NCBI GenBank assembly: GCA_028622995.1
Contig: JAJQJQ010000029.1
Coordinates: 2,728,001-2,792,000, forward strand
Direction of reading: 5' to 3'
Source of the DNA: Panagrolaimus kolymaensis
Lineage: Eukaryota > Nematoda > Chromadorea > Rhabditida > Panagrolaimidae
DNA length: 64,000 nt
The stretch's first letter is position 1; the number at the start of each line of letters is the position of its first letter. A model generated the notes under the pieces. That model was not told where the DNA came from. It did not search any database and saw only the letters and a list, made by a program, of their open reading frames with translations. Of the stretch, positions 22,331 through 34,217 are shown one piece after another. The position numbers and the translations under genes are program-made.

Positions 22331-23263
22331 ATTTTCTAACTCTTGTCTATGAATAAAATCTTCTTGAAGCTTTCTCAATGCATCAGTCGTTTTCCAATTC
22401 GTTACAGAAAAATAAAGTATTGGTGGCATATTTTTTGTATTTAAACCAATTTCAAGTATTTTTTCAACAAAGTTTTGAAGCTGTAATTTATAATCATCAG
22501 ATAGAGCAACATCATTGAAAGAAAAAGAAATTTGCATTTTCCATGGTTTCTAAAAAAATGATATTTTGAAAATAAAATATATAAATTTTTTTATTACCTT
22601 TAAACCATTAAAAAACGCTTCAATATCAAAAGTTTCTGTAAGATCATAAATTACCAATGTTTCCAAATTATGAAAATGTGGAATTTCAATTAGATTTTTA
22701 AATGTTTCTGGAAATATTATGTAGTTATAAACTGAAGGTGGAGGAGAAAAATAAAAATTTTTTAAATTTGGAACATTTCTAATTAATCTATCAATTTGCA
22801 CAAGTTTTATATCTTCTTTATCATAGATAGAACAATTAGTTAAAATTAACTCTTTAATAGTGCCTGATGAAGCAAAAATTTTAAATTCATCAAAAGTTAA
22901 AGTTTGACATTGCAAATTCAAAGAAGTTAAATCACATCGATAAAGATTTTTGGCGATCGTTGAAGCCATAGGTAATTGAAAAGTATGAATTTCTCCATAT
23001 AACCAAATTTTATTTTTAAGAAATATCGAAGTATGAACAATGCTTATAATAATTCCATTGAATTTTAGACAATCCCTCATAGCTTCAAGCGGAATGATTT
23101 GATAATTTAAATAAAAATATTTACATATTTTAATTAGTTTTTCATGAACTTTGGCAGATTTAGGATTTTTTGATATATAATAAATAATATTTTCTTGAAG
23201 TGAAAAGTTTTGAATTTTTGGTATTTTATTTGAATTTGAACAAGCAAACAATTTACGTAACAT
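22304..23263 (-). CDS. F-box-like nematode family, copy D, altered C-terminus
   Basis: Exon 1 starts at the ATG 23263 (MLRKLFACSNSNKIPKIQNF) and runs through FSLQENIIYYISKNPKSAKV, the leucine-rich middle (CQTLTFDEFKIFASSGTIKE) and AFFNGLKV near 22592. Exon 2 (KPWKMQISFSFND, then NMPPILYF) ends at 22304. The last dozen residues (ENLLLYFQQS) are not family sequence: they are read out of frame from the truncated start of copy C, to which this gene is fused. The N-terminal frame is open for 39 more codons upstream, but relatives support the later start. The main body is undamaged and could be functional. Confidence 0.6.
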
Positions 23264-23649
23264 TTTGCTAAAACCTTGGAATAACCAATTAATGTTCTTT
23301 CCATTTTTCAATCGTTTTTTAAAGGCAAATGGAAAATGATAAAGCATTTTACCTTTCCAAAGAGGTGAAAAAGATAACAAAAATATACTGATTTTTTTCC
23401 ACTATAAAATAAAGTTTTTATTGACTCATCTTAGTAAGTAATTTCAAAATTAAATGAATCACATTCTATGGAATTTTATCGCTTCATTTATGTAAGCATG
23501 TTTTTAATGGTTTTATCCTTATTCATTATTTTCTCCACTTTATTGTTAATCAAACACTAACAAATGTGACATTGAAGGATACAAACATATTTTTTAAATG
23601 AATTTTCTTTATTTTAAAAAGGCGAAATAAAAATAAATAAATTTTTATT

Positions 23650-23815
23650 GAAACCAAAGTCATAAATTCGTTCGGGTTTCATAAAGATAAAAGTAGCGCA
23701 TGATAGCAAAGTGAATTTAAGCTTTTCTAATATTAATTAGTTTAGATTTTTTTATGAAAGCAGTTCTAAGTGTCATTAATTTATTATAAATTTTTGGATT
23801 GGTATGAATGTAAAA
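23650..23815 (-). pseudogene. Relic of a family 3' exon
   Basis: The string TTAGATTTTTTTATGAAAGC, then AGTTCTAAG..., ATTTATTATAAATTTTTGGATTGGTAT, parallels the last exon and 3' flank of copy C (21452-21530) base for base over long stretches. The flank GTCATAAATTCGTTCGGG also matches GTCACTAATTCGCCCTTG near 21384. No gene body remains on its upstream side. Confidence 0.55.
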
Positions 23816-24178
23816 AAGCTAATTAACTTAATTTTATTTTGTTCAATAGTTTCCTTTTATGTGCAAAATGAAAATTGATAACGTCTTTCTTTTATTTCTA
23901 TGTAGAAAAATAAAAATAACAAGGGTGTATTAAATTTCCACCTACGAAACGACGACAATTACATATTTTTAAAATGAATTGCATTTTATTGCGTCATTTA
24001 ATTAAAAAATTTGAAGCTTCATAACAAAATGTTAGTGAGTCATATCTCCATTCTTTTTTTATATTCTTATTCACGGGATTGATCGATATTAACGGAAAAG
24101 ACACTTTATTGTTTTGGAGAAGGAAAAAAAATAACAACGATAAACAATTAACGAAAATCCAAGGTTTTATTTCAAAAA

Positions 24179-25163
24179 TTAAAGTTTAATATTATTTAAC
24201 TTTTCATTTTCTATAAATGTTCGTCGAAGGTCATATATCGCTTTGTGGATTTTCATATCAAATCCAGGAAAATAAATTGAAGGAGGCATATTTTCTGTAT
24301 TTAATACAATTTTAATTACATTATCATTGTAATTTTGAATTTGTTGGATAAATCCATTTGAGAGATGTCCAAAAAATGTAAGATCGATTTGCATTTTCAA
24401 TGGTTTCTAAAAAACTTTAATTTTAGTAAAAAAAACTTTAAATTTTTTCTTTTGCAACCTTTAAACCATCTAAAAATTCTTCAAAATCAAATGTTTCACG
24501 AAGATTGCTGACAAAAAAAATTTTCAAATTTTCAAAATGTTGAATTTCTAAAAGTTTTAAATGAGTTTCAGGCGTGTTGATTTCTTCATTTTCATTCCAA
24601 AAATTATAACAAAATATTTCAAGTTTGGGTAAAATTTCAATAATATTCTCAATTGCCACGTTTAATCCATTTTCATATTTAATTAAAGTGAAATCCAAAC
24701 TTAAAGTATGAATGGCGCTGGATGAAGTAAGAATATTAAATTCATTGAAGGTTAAAATTTGATTTTTTAATTTCAGTGAAGTTATATCGCATCGATAAAT
24801 TCGTTCAGCTAAAAATGATGCAATCCAATCATAACTTACATAAACAATTTCTAAATTTTCATTTAACCAAATTTTTTTTGGAAGTTCTTTAAATTTTCTA
24901 ACTTTTTGAGAAAATGAAATTCCATTTGTTTTTTGAACACACCATAAATTTTTGAGATAAAATACGGCGTTTTCAAAGGTAATAAATGGATTTTGTAAAT
25001 AAAAATATTTGCATGCATTTACGAGTTTATTATAAACTTTGACGGATTTTGGATTTTTAGATATATAAAAAATTAAATTTTCTGGAAGCGAAAAATTTTG
25101 GACTTTTGGTGAGATTGAATAAATTGAAATTGGAGGTAAAGAAGCAGATACTTGTTTAAACAT
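24179..25163 (-). CDS. F-box-like nematode family, copy E (intact)
   Basis: The ATG at 25163 opens MFKQVSASLPPISIYSISPK, then FSLPENLIFYISKNPKSVKV and CKYFYLQNPFIT, then KKIWLNENLEIV, the leucine-rich middle (LTFNEFNILTSSSAIHTLSL) and FEEFLDGLK (intron after about 24451). Exon 2 starts KPLKMQIDLTF and ends at 24179 with the family string NMPPSIYF. About 310 residues, no visible defect. I used this copy as the local reference when judging the others. Confidence 0.68.
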
Positions 25164-25499
25164 TTTTTATAGTTAACAATGTCAAAGAAAGAAGCCAACC
25201 AACTAAAAAATGGAAAAGCAGCTTTTAACTTCTTAAAACCGAAGAAAAATAAATTTGATAACTCTTCTGCCTTTGAAAACTTAAAAAAAAGATAAGCAAG
25301 CATAATATTGATTTTACAATGATACACCCTTCCTCATGACAACCAAAAACTCCGGAAACTATTGAGCTTGCAGAAAGAAATATAAGAGTTTTCGCCTTTC
25401 GAGTATTAAAAATTTAAGCTTCTTTAATAAGCTAAAAGAAAAATTTTAAACAAAAATCGGCTACCTCAAGTATTACATACATGTGGTAAAATAAAAAGG

Positions 25500-25680
25500 A
25501 AAATAGTCTCTTCATTGCCAAAATTGTTATCTTGAAAGTTTATAATAAAAACAAAATAAAAATTATATCATTAAAAAGCATAACTAAAAACATTATTTAA
25601 ACATGGAAAAACAAGCAAATTCAAAGCTTCTTCTGTAAATTGATATGAATCAAGATCGTAAATCCTTTTTTAGCCATTAA
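25500..25680 (-). pseudogene. Degenerate relic of a protein-kinase 3' end
   Basis: The sequence around 25500-25640 parallels 27440-27590 (shared AATAGTCT..TTCA, TCTTGAAAGTTTAT, AACATTATTTAAACATGGAA/ACATTATCTAACCATGGAA). On the minus strand it still shows a TAEELL-like string (TEEALNLLVFPCL). No kinase body is present. Confidence 0.4.
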
Positions 25681-26143
25681 AAGTTTACATTATTTATTTG
25701 TTTTTTAATCGTAAAAGATTGCTAACATTTCCACGCAGTTTAAAAAATACCACAAAAAAATATTAAAGCAAAGTAAAACTTATTTTTTATTTTTTAGATT
25801 TTACAATGAATTCGATGATGCCCTATTATTTGTTGAAAAAGATTCCAATCGTGATTAATCAATTTTTCTTTCATAAAAATTCAATAAACTTCTTTGCCTT
25901 AAAAAACTATTATTGTAATTATTAGTTTCAAAAAAATCCCTAACTTTTTTGTTTTGCTTTCCCATGAGTTTTATGCAAATTTTTTGTTTTTGATGAATAA
26001 AGTTTTGAATCAACAATTTTTTGTTGAAAGTTTTACACTTCTTCATTTCACGCTGATTCAAAGCAAACGTCTTCTTCGTCGTCTGTGGCAATTTTCTCCT
26101 GATTTTTTGATTTTTGAAAGAATATTGACACTTTGTTGTTTGA

Positions 26144-27169
26144 ATGATGGGAAATTTTTTAATCAACAACAATAACACCAACAACTCAACTGATCCAAAT
26201 AACAACAACAACATCATCAATAATGGTGGCAATAATCTGATTATATATGAAACTAATGAAGAAATAATCCGACATTTAACAAGTTCTGATGCCATCAAAG
26301 CTAGAAAGTAAGTTCCTTTGTTTGTTTATTATTAGTTATTTGTTGCATTGGGTTTGGGTCCATCCATATATGGTGGAAGGAGGAGTATCATGATTATTAA
26401 TACTCATCTTCATTTTTTCAGGTTGAGTATCATCTCCTTTCCTGTCTACTATACTACGGATTATTTCATTGAATCATTCGACGACAAAAAACGATATTTT
26501 TCTATTGGTATCTTTCCATCGTCGTCTTCTTCATCTTCTCAACATCAACAACAAAGACAACTATCTACTACTGCCGCTGCTGCCATTGGAGGCTACGATG
26601 ATGATGAAAGCAATGATTTACGTGGATTTATCATTTCTCTACCAAATTATGTTGAAGATGAAAAACGAGCTGAATATTATTCTGAACCTGAAAAAGCTTT
26701 GATTCAACGTTTCAATTCTCGTATTGCTTATATCTCTTCACTTGCTGTTCATCCGTGTTATATGAGACGAGGATATGCAACTAAAATGATTAATGCTTTA
26801 ATTGAAATTTGCTCTAAATGGAATCCTCAACCTATGGCTTTATTTTTACATGTTCAATGGGATAATTATCGTGCAATCTGCTTTTATGAAAAAATTGGTT
26901 TCCTTCGTGATGCATTTATCAAAAAGTAAGTTTTGTTTTTCTTTAACGTTTGCTTTGTTTTTGTAGTTTATTAGTACCTATTTAAAGCGCTTTTGCTAGT
27001 AAACATGTGTCCTAATATTCTGGTTTTCATTTCTCTCTTTTTTAGTTATTATGGTGAAAATGTGCATGGATATTTATATGTCCGCATCCTGGAACAACAA
27101 CGACCATCAACATTATCACAAGCAAATGGAGGAGGAGCTATGGTCACTGCTTACAACAACAAAGAATAA
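26144..27169 (+). CDS. NAA60: N-alpha-acetyltransferase 60-like (GNAT family)
   Basis: Three exons (26144-26307, 26422-26925, 27046-27169) give 263 residues. Naa60 acetylates protein N-termini at the Golgi membrane in animals. The N-terminal part is an Asn-rich low-complexity stretch; then SFPVYYTTDYFIESFDDKKR matches the FPIEYPDSWY.. entry of Naa60; a Ser/Gln/Ala-rich insertion follows; then AYISSLAVHPCYMRRGYATKM with the acetyl-CoA binding RRGYAT (Q/RxxGxG/A), and FLHVQWDNYRAICFYEKIGF, typical of Naa60. The end is VHGYLYVRIL plus a short tail without the usual amphipathic C-terminal helix. The ATG at 26144 is followed at once by a second ATG. Confidence 0.8.
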
Positions 27170-27540
27170 TCAAAAATGGATGAAGCTGACACATGGATAT
27201 GATATTTGATTGACGCAATTGAAACTCGTTTTTTATGTTCATCTTCTCTTCTTTACATGTATGTATGTATATTAATGAATGTGAAAATAAATAAATGTGA
27301 TTACTTTCTTTTTTTTTTGTGGCTTTGTTTCTTGATTAACCCTCAAAGTGGAGAACATAATAGAGTGCGAATGAGTTTAATTTTGGCAAAAACATTGTCT
27401 CTCTTCTGGTTATAATATTCGGGTATTAATAAGAAACAATAAAAAGCAAATAGTCTTTTCAACATCAAAAAAGTTGTCTTGAAAGTTTATTAAAAAACAA
27501 TTATTACAATATAATTACAAAAGATAATAACTAAATAACA

Positions 27541-27760
27541 TTATCTAACCATGGAAGAGCAAGCAATTCTTCAGCGGTCATTCTTTTTGGATTGAAATCG
27601 ACCATATTTGATAAAAAATCGAGAAGTTCTTCTCGATCATCAATAGACATTTCATCAAACATTTGATAACTTACAATTTTTTCTTGTAAAACATTTCAGA
27701 ATTGCTTTTTGACATCTTCGTGATTTAAACCTTTAGCGGTAAATCTGTATTTATAAAACC
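27541..27760 (-). pseudogene. Relic of a protein-kinase C-terminal end
   Basis: On the minus strand the frame reads MFDEMSIDDREELLDFLSNM, then VDFNPKRMTAEELLALPWL. This is the end of a Ser/Thr kinase domain (subdomain XI, where R of NP..R and HPWL are usual; here RM and LPWL). A TGA interrupts the frame upstream, near 27702, and no other kinase motif precedes it. Only the last exon has survived, beside the F-box-like copy F. Confidence 0.5.
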
Positions 27761-27764
27761 ATGA

Positions 27765-28820
27765 ATGCAAAATGTATCCGTTCCTTTAACACCAATTTCA
27801 ATTTACTCAAGCCCACCTCGAACCCAACATTTTTCTCTGCCCGAAAACATTGTTTATTACATGGCAAAAAAATTGTACTTCTGTAAAAGTAAATCATGAT
27901 TTAATAAAAATATGCAAATATTTTTATTTAAAAGCCCAAAATCAAATTATTACGTTTAAAAATTTGAAATATTTTGGAATGACGCTTTCCTACAATGTTT
28001 TAATAAACGGAATATATCCTTTAATGAATGTATCATATGAAAAAACTTGTCATGAAAATATTTCAAAATAAATTTGCCTCCATGGTGAATTAGAAATTTA
28101 TGAAAGTGGTGGAAATTATTTGGCATCCTCAGTTGTATCAAAAATGTTTCAATGTAATATTTACAAGCTAGTTTTAAGCAATCAAAATTTAACCTTTAAT
28201 GAATTTAAAGTTTTAACTTTATCGGGAAACATTATTGATATGTACATTTCTGAAACATTAATAAAAGAAAAAAATGAGGCTGTTTTAACCATGATAGAAT
28301 TATTCGAATTGGTTCCGAAAATAGAAAAATTTGGATACAAAGTCATTCCATGTGAAAAGGGCTTTTCCACTATTCCTTCTGATACAGCAGAGAAGCTCCT
28401 TAAAATTCCACAATTTTTAAATTTAAAAAAATTAACGATCTATAATTTGCTTGAAAGTTTTGATTTTGAAATTTTTTATAATGGGTTAAAAGTAAATTGA
28501 TTTTGTTTTCTTCGATTTTTGTTATTCATTTTTTTTAATAAGAAGAGGAGAATTTAAGAAATTTTTTTTTCTTTTTTATTTTTTAGTCAACACATAATAT
28601 AAATATTTGGCTGAGCTTTTCCCAACTTGTTTCCTCTTATTATAAAGAACGAGTTGAATTTTTTATTAATCAAACAGCTGACCTTGGATTAACTCAAAAT
28701 TTCCCTCCTTTAATCAAATATGAAGGCATTGAATTAAGCTTAATGTTAAAGTCACTTATTCTTCGTGAGGATTACAAACGATTACATGGATTACCTCATT
28801 CAATTAACTATTTTTTATAG
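27765..28820 (+). pseudogene. F-box-like nematode family, copy F, frameshift and stop
   Basis: The ATG at 27765 opens MQNVSVPLTPISIYSSPP, then FSLPENIVYYMAKK, closely matching copy E. In a run of seven A near 27863-27869 the frame shifts by one base to continue as TSVKVNHDLIKICKYFYL. A TAA at 28069-28071 then stands where relatives have Lys in KKIWL. After it the frame is open through LTFNEFKVLTLSGNIIDMYI and FEIFYNGLKV, and a last exon (about 28587-28820) ends at TAG. Two independent defects make this a pseudogene unless the homopolymer shift is a sequencing error. Confidence 0.7.
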
Positions 28821-28864
28821 TTTATTACTTCTTGTTTTTTTTTTTTGAAAAAAAAATTTGTTTT

Positions 28865-29015
28865 ACTTTAGTTAAACGTGAAATTATGAAAGAATAAAAA
28901 TCATACAAAAAAAAGTTTATTGATCCACAACATTTGTTTTGTTGGTTTCAGGATCTTTGAGAACCACTCGAACTTGTTTCAACCATTTTTCACGAACTCT
29001 TAAAATTCCTTCTTC
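28865..29015 (-). pseudogene. Truncated copy of the 3' exon of the small gene at 30528-31005
   Basis: About 145 bases here are almost identical to 30476-30620, covering the TTA stop, the last exon coding (...WLKQVRVVLKDPETNKTNVV) and the 3' flank. The copy breaks off after TTCTTCATCAAG, with no first exon. It lies just behind copy F as the original lies just behind copy G, so F, G and this tail were duplicated together. Confidence 0.8.
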
Positions 29016-29402
29016 ATCAAGTTAACCGTTTTTTTTTTCTAAAATTAAATAATCTTAATTATTTGGTTGCTTTTGATCTGAATAATAATTCCCTTCATCA
29101 ATGCTTTTCTTTTGTTGTCGTGAATGAGACCATAAAAAGAATCAATAAACCTCTGTGAGGATAATCTTGTTTTTGGCACTGGCATTTTTTAAAACTGTGT
29201 ATGTCATGTGTATATAGAGAGCAAGACTTGTGTTTGAGAAAATAGACAAAAGTTTTTTTCTCAAGCTGTGTGTGTGTTTTTTTTTCTTCAGATACATCCA
29301 ACTTTTTTTGTTATTTGAAATTCAAGTTGTTTCTAGTTTTGAGAAATAAACCCCAAAATTTAGCGTAAATAGATCATTTAAATATTATTTGGTTATTTTA
29401 AA

Positions 29403-30415
29403 ATGAATGATCAATTCCAAAATTTTTCATCTTATCACCTTCGCGCATCAATTACAATTTATTCAATTCCGTCAAAAACTCAAAACTTTTCACTTCCGGA
29501 AAACTTTGTTTATTATATTGCGAAAAATCCTACGTGGGCAATAATTTATCAAAAACTTATTAATTGCTGCAAATATTTTTATTTAAAAAATCCAATAATT
29601 ACTTTACGTAATATGAAATCTGTTGTTGGAACCAGTCAAAAGCATTTCTCAATTGATGAAATAAATGGAATTTATTTTAAAATGGATAAAACTAAGAATA
29701 AACCAATAATTTTTCCTAAAAAGATTTGGCTTTATGGTGAATTAATAATTAATAAAGAAGAAAATCAAAATCTTTTGGCAGCCTTGGTTATTTCAAGAAT
29801 TTATCGATGTGAAATATTTCGCTTAAATTTAGCTCATCAAGTTTTGAGTTATAATGAATTTAAAATTTTAACTTTATCAGAAACTATTATCGACTTAGAA
29901 TTTAAGAAAACAATAGTAAAACAGCAAAACGGAATTATTTTAACTATGATTGAATTATTCAAAATGTTTCCTAATATTCAAGAATTTGAATTTGAAGCAA
30001 CTGATGGTTTAAATGGACTCTTTTCTATTCCTGCTGGCTCTGCTGAGAAGCTTATTAGAATTCCTCACTTTGTTAATTTAAAGAGGATATGGATTTTAAA
30101 TGCGGCACAAACTTTTGATTTTCAAACATTTTTTAATGGCTTAAAAGAGGTAAGAAAAAGTATTCGATTTTAAAAGAAATTATTAATTGTGTTTTGTAGA
30201 CATCGCCATATTTGGATATTTTTTTGATGTTTTCTTCATTAATATCTCAAAATTATAAAATACTAATTCAAAACTATATTCACCAAATTGCTGCTCTTGG
30301 TTTAACTGAGAATTTACCTCCTATGATCGCATACGCGGATATAAATTATAACGTTGCTATAAAGTTGTATGATCTTAGAAAGAGCTACGAAACATTACAT
30401 GGATTAACACTGTGA
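29403..30415 (+). CDS. F-box-like nematode family, copy G (intact)
   Basis: Exons 29403-30149 and 30200-30415 join in phase 0 to 320 residues. The start is MNDQFQNFSSYHLRASITIY, then FSLPENFVYYIAKNPTWAII and CKYFYLKNPIIT, FPKKIWLYGELII, the leucine-rich middle (LSYNEFKILTLSETIIDLEF) and FQTFFNGLKE. The last exon has LTENLPPMI and ends LHGLTL. No defect visible. It is in opposite orientation to copies A-E, and the NAA60-like gene lies between the two groups. Confidence 0.7.
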
Positions 30416-30527
30416 ATTAAGAAATTTTTTCTTTAACGATTTTCTTAAAAAATATCTTTTATTTTTCGTTTGTTGTTTAAACTTTAAAGTGAAATTATGA
30501 AAGAATAAAAATCATACAAAAAAAAGT

Positions 30528-31005
30528 TTATTGATCCACAACATTTGTTTTGTTGGTTTCAGGATCTTTGAGAACCACTCGAACTTGTTTCAACCATTTT
30601 TCACGAACTCTTAAAATTTTTTCTTCATCAGCCAAAACCTTTTTTCGATAAGCATCCCTAAAAAAAATCGAGATATATTTTCGCTTAAAATAATATTTGT
30701 AATTTTTTTAAGTTTGAGTCATGAAAGAATTGTTGAATTTCTTTTAGTTTTAATAGAAACTTTAAAAAAAATGTTATTTCACAAAAATTAAAAGTGAAGA
30801 ACAAAGTTTATCTTTAGCTATGAAAATCCAAGTTATGAGTTTTAAAGTCTACTCACCCAACATTATAATGAGCTAAACCAACAGCATTTTCATCGATAAT
30901 TTTTTTAACGTTTTCTAATTTCACAGAATTATCTTCTTCCACGGGAATCGTAAAAGTTTCATCTTTAAATTGAACTTGAATTTCGGTTACTTTCTTTTCA
31001 GTCAT
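30528..31005 (-). CDS. Small conserved-looking protein (92 aa), function unknown
   Basis: Exons 31005-30857 and 30657-30528 join across GTGAGT..TTTTTAG to 92 residues: MTEKKVTEIQVQFKDETFTI, then KLENVKKIIDENAVGLAHYN, then a charged helix (KKVLADEEKILRVREKWLKQ) and VVDQ at the end. It looks cytosolic, with a possible beta-rich front and a coiled helix at the back. I do not recognise the family. Its 3' exon was copied with the neighbouring F-box-like gene (see 28865-29015), and only this copy has both exons. Confidence 0.6.
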
Positions 31006-31009
31006 CTTT

Positions 31010-31780
31010 TTAAAAAAAATTAGCTTCTGAAAATCCCAATTTTAGCTAAACAAATTTAAACATTCTAAAACTCAAAAAACAAAGTTATAAAAAAAAATAA
31101 CTCGCGAGAATGATATTTCAAAAACTATTGTTTATTAAAAAAAGGAAAAGGAAAAATAAATGTCGCAAAAAAAGTCAAAGCAACTATGTTTTTTCTTGTT
31201 TCGCTGACAGCAGGAGAAAAAAAAAAACAAGCAAAAAGCAATTTTTTATATGGAACTCCGACTTTGAAAAAAAAAGCAGCAGCAAAAAAATCCAAGATCA
31301 CGCTTTGTCTTGGATTTTTTTATTCTAACAGCAGCTGTTAGCCATGTTGTAGCAGGTTGTTGTAGGTTATTAATTAATTTCTTTTTATTAACGCATATAA
31401 AAAAATTTTTTTCTTTTTTTTAAATTGAACATTAAAAAAAGACTTTCAGCACATGGAACAGGAAAAAAGCAAGAACTATTTTTAAAACCTTGAGAAAATT
31501 TTATTTTTATAGTTTTTTCTTTACATTGAAACTTGAAAGCTTTGAAAAAGCTCGCATTCTACCAACTTTTTTTCTTTTATTCCAAGTGTCAAATAAACAT
31601 TTTTATTTTTGACTTAAGAAACTTTCTGTGTTTATTTTCCACTCGAAAAAAACCTGTCAAAATTTGGGTGGAAAAACAGTTATAAAAAAATTTTGTTTAT
31701 TGAAAGAAAAAAGAACACATTTTTGAAGTTTTGATGGACTAAAATATACTTATTTATTTTAATAAAAAATAACACAATCA
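31010..31780. other. Intergenic spacer
   Basis: A-rich DNA; the Lys-rich open frame at 31110-31328 is best explained by base composition. No other feature seen. Confidence 0.45.
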
Positions 31781-31782
31781 TT

Positions 31783-32687
31783 TTATGGCAATTTATAACT
31801 TGGTTTAATTGCATATGGAGTTAATAAGCTAACAATAAATGGTGAAACAATAACAATTAAATTAAATAATATTGTGCTTGCACTTGCAAATGCAGCACTT
31901 TTTGAACCATAATCGGCATCATTCAGGCGGTTAACCATATCTCGAGCAACTTTTTTAACTTTTTCATCCGTGCATTCCCTCCAAATTCCATGATCGAGAT
32001 AGAGGGCATCGATCGTTTTTAAAACCTAAAAAAATAGTGTATTTGTTGTTTGACTAAATTTCAAAAATTAAACTTACCAATGATCGAAAAACAGATGGGG
32101 TTCTAATTGAAATAGCCAAAAAGCAAACTCCTACAACCAACCAAATTCCAAATAAACCTTTATCAATTCCAATAAATTCGCCATAAACAGAAATACAAAA
32201 ATGTGAAGTCAGATCAAAAAACACTTACATTTTCTCGTGTCGCTAATTTCAATAATTTCACAGTTTTATCAAAGAAATTATTTGATTTATAAATTGCCAA
32301 AACCAAAGATGATAAAAATCCATGAATAGCAAAAAATGTTAAACCTTTGGTGTAACACCAATTTTCAGTTAACGAGGTGGAACTAAGCATATGATAAAGA
32401 CAAAAAATAGCTCGAGAAAATAATATACAACTTGAAATAATATTTGGAAGATAATTTAAAACCTTTTTAATTTTTTTAGTTTCAGCTGAATTGGTTGTTG
32501 GTCCTGGTGTAAGTTGAAAAGTGACTAAAGAAAAATAATAAAATGGCCCCCAAATTCCTTTCTTTAAAGTTGAGTCACTGTAAATGGATGGAATAGATTT
32601 AGAAGTTTGGGCTAATTCGGCCAAACAAATATTCGATGAAGTTGCAGCAACCATAGTGTAAGTTGGCTGGTGAGTTATTGTTGGCAT
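31783..32687 (-). CDS. Unrecognised multi-pass membrane protein, model uncertain
   Basis: The first exon runs from the ATG at 32687 (MPTITHQPTYTMVAATSSNI) through hydrophobic segments (NIISSCILFSRAIFCLYHML; FAIHGFLSSLVLAIY) to ATREN near 32229. The second (about 32078-32190: IGIDKGLFGIWLVVGVCFLA) and third (32025-31783: ...NDADYGSKSAAFASASTILF..., ending KPSYKLP) join cleanly in phase 0. Between exons 1 and 2 there is a good donor (GTAAGT) but no AG acceptor in the expected 40-60 bases, and the frames differ. So the junction is unresolved, or an indel damages the gene. About 3-4 membrane segments; family not recognised. Confidence 0.45.
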
Positions 32688-32699
32688 TAACAAATTTGA

Positions 32700-33336
32700 A
32701 AAAAAAAGTAAAAAAAGCTATGTGTGAAAAAAGTCGTAACTGACGATTTTTAGATTTATCCTTTTATTTTTTAACTCAAAAGTATTACTTTGAATTTAAC
32801 AAAATTAATAACAAAAAATAAGTGAAGCTTTGGAATAAACTAAAGTTTAATAATTTCTAAGCAGCTTTTTATTTTGCCTATTTTTTTTTATTTGAACTTT
32901 TTTGAAGAAACTCGTAATGAAAAAAAATATTAGCAAAAAATAGTCAAAATTGAAGCTTCAATAATAAAGCATTGCTTTGTTTTTTATTTGTTTAAATCTT
33001 TTATTATTTTAAATTCGAAGGAACGCAAAAGACACGAATCTTGTGCTTGGGTTTAGAAGCAAACAGCAAACACAAATTTAAAAAACAAGAGAGGAGAAAG
33101 AAAAATAATTTTAAGTTTTCAAAATGAATGACTCAGAGATTTTTTTGTTTTTTTTTTGAGTGAATTTGATTATTTGGAGACGATACAAAGTTGAGTGCAC
33201 TCAAATTAAGGGATTCATTCTTTTAAAACGCACTTTTTATTTTTTAATAGATTAAAATTTATTTTTATTGAAATCGTCGCAAGTATAAAAAAATAAAGTA
33301 AAACTCACGATATAATCGGTAAAAAAAAATATTTTT
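32700..33336. other. Intergenic spacer
   Basis: AT-rich DNA, nothing recognised. Confidence 0.4.
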
Positions 33337-34217
33337 TTAATTAATACTTCCATTAATGATTGGCAATTTTCTCCTTGTTGTTGAAGGTCCAACAACACTG
33401 CTTCCATTAATCATTCTTAAATCCATAACTCGTCGATTGCTTTTTGTTTTGAATCGTTGTTTAAATGCCCATAAATAAATTATTGAACTTAATGAAACTG
33501 CTAAACAACATCGAGTAAAACGAATAGGTCCCAAAATATTTGTTAATTTATTTTCGAGAATCTAAAAAAAATTGAAGGTTTAAAACTTATTTTTTGATTA
33601 GTAAAACTAAATTTTTTTTTTAAATTTTTCTTTCCGTTGTTTCACTAACCGCATAAGAAATGGAAGATAAAATTTGTGGAATCTACTGTAAAATAGCCAT
33701 AGCAAAAATATTAATAATTGTACTTTTAAATAAAAATCTTTCATTACCATTTTTTTAATTTAAAAATTTTAAAACTAAAATCAATAAAATTCCTATCAAA
33801 ATTATATTACAAATTGAATTTCCATTTGTCATAAATCTCATGGTCGCGGTTGAACTTGAATCAATAACGCAACCATAAAATTTGCATTTGGTTGTTGAAA
33901 TATTATTTTCAGGAAAAATAGGAAAACCATCAGAAATGAAAAATATTGCGCTAAATAAAAAGCAAACAATTATGGAAGAAATTCCAGTGAAAGTTTTAAA
34001 AAAATTTGAATATTTTGTTTTTAAAATTATTGCAAAACATCTTTAGAGAGCAAGAAAAAATTCCATTTGATACATTGGAAATTGTAAAGCCCATGGAAAG
34101 AATATTTAATTCAACTGTAGATTCATAAGAGCAATTATATTGAGCATTTACAATTATAAAAAAATAATAAAAACATAAAAAATAAAAGGAAATTTTATAG
34201 ATTTTTTTAAATATCAT
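33337..34217 (-). pseudogene. Decayed Srbc-like chemoreceptor, middle and C-terminal parts
   Basis: Minus-strand fragments in changing frames follow the order of the intact receptors at 16885 and 38207. A region near 34100 ends in a stop after NKIFKFF. Then comes ISSIIVCFLFSAIFFISDGF followed by PIFPENNISTTKCKFYGC (compare PVFPTNISTTTNCKFYDC in the intact gene), a frame break in poly-T/A, and last LGPIRFTRCCLAVSLSSIIY with a basic tail ending at 33337. The frame changes and stops mean no full receptor can be made. A leader-like start at 34217 (MIFKKIYKISFYFLCFYYFF) could be part of it or a chance hydrophobic frame. Confidence 0.6.

Noticed and set aside
25855..26298. Minus-strand open frame of 147 codons
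   Set aside because: It overlaps the first exon and upstream region of the NAA60-like gene; its Leu-rich start is the antisense of the Asn/Gln-coding stretch.
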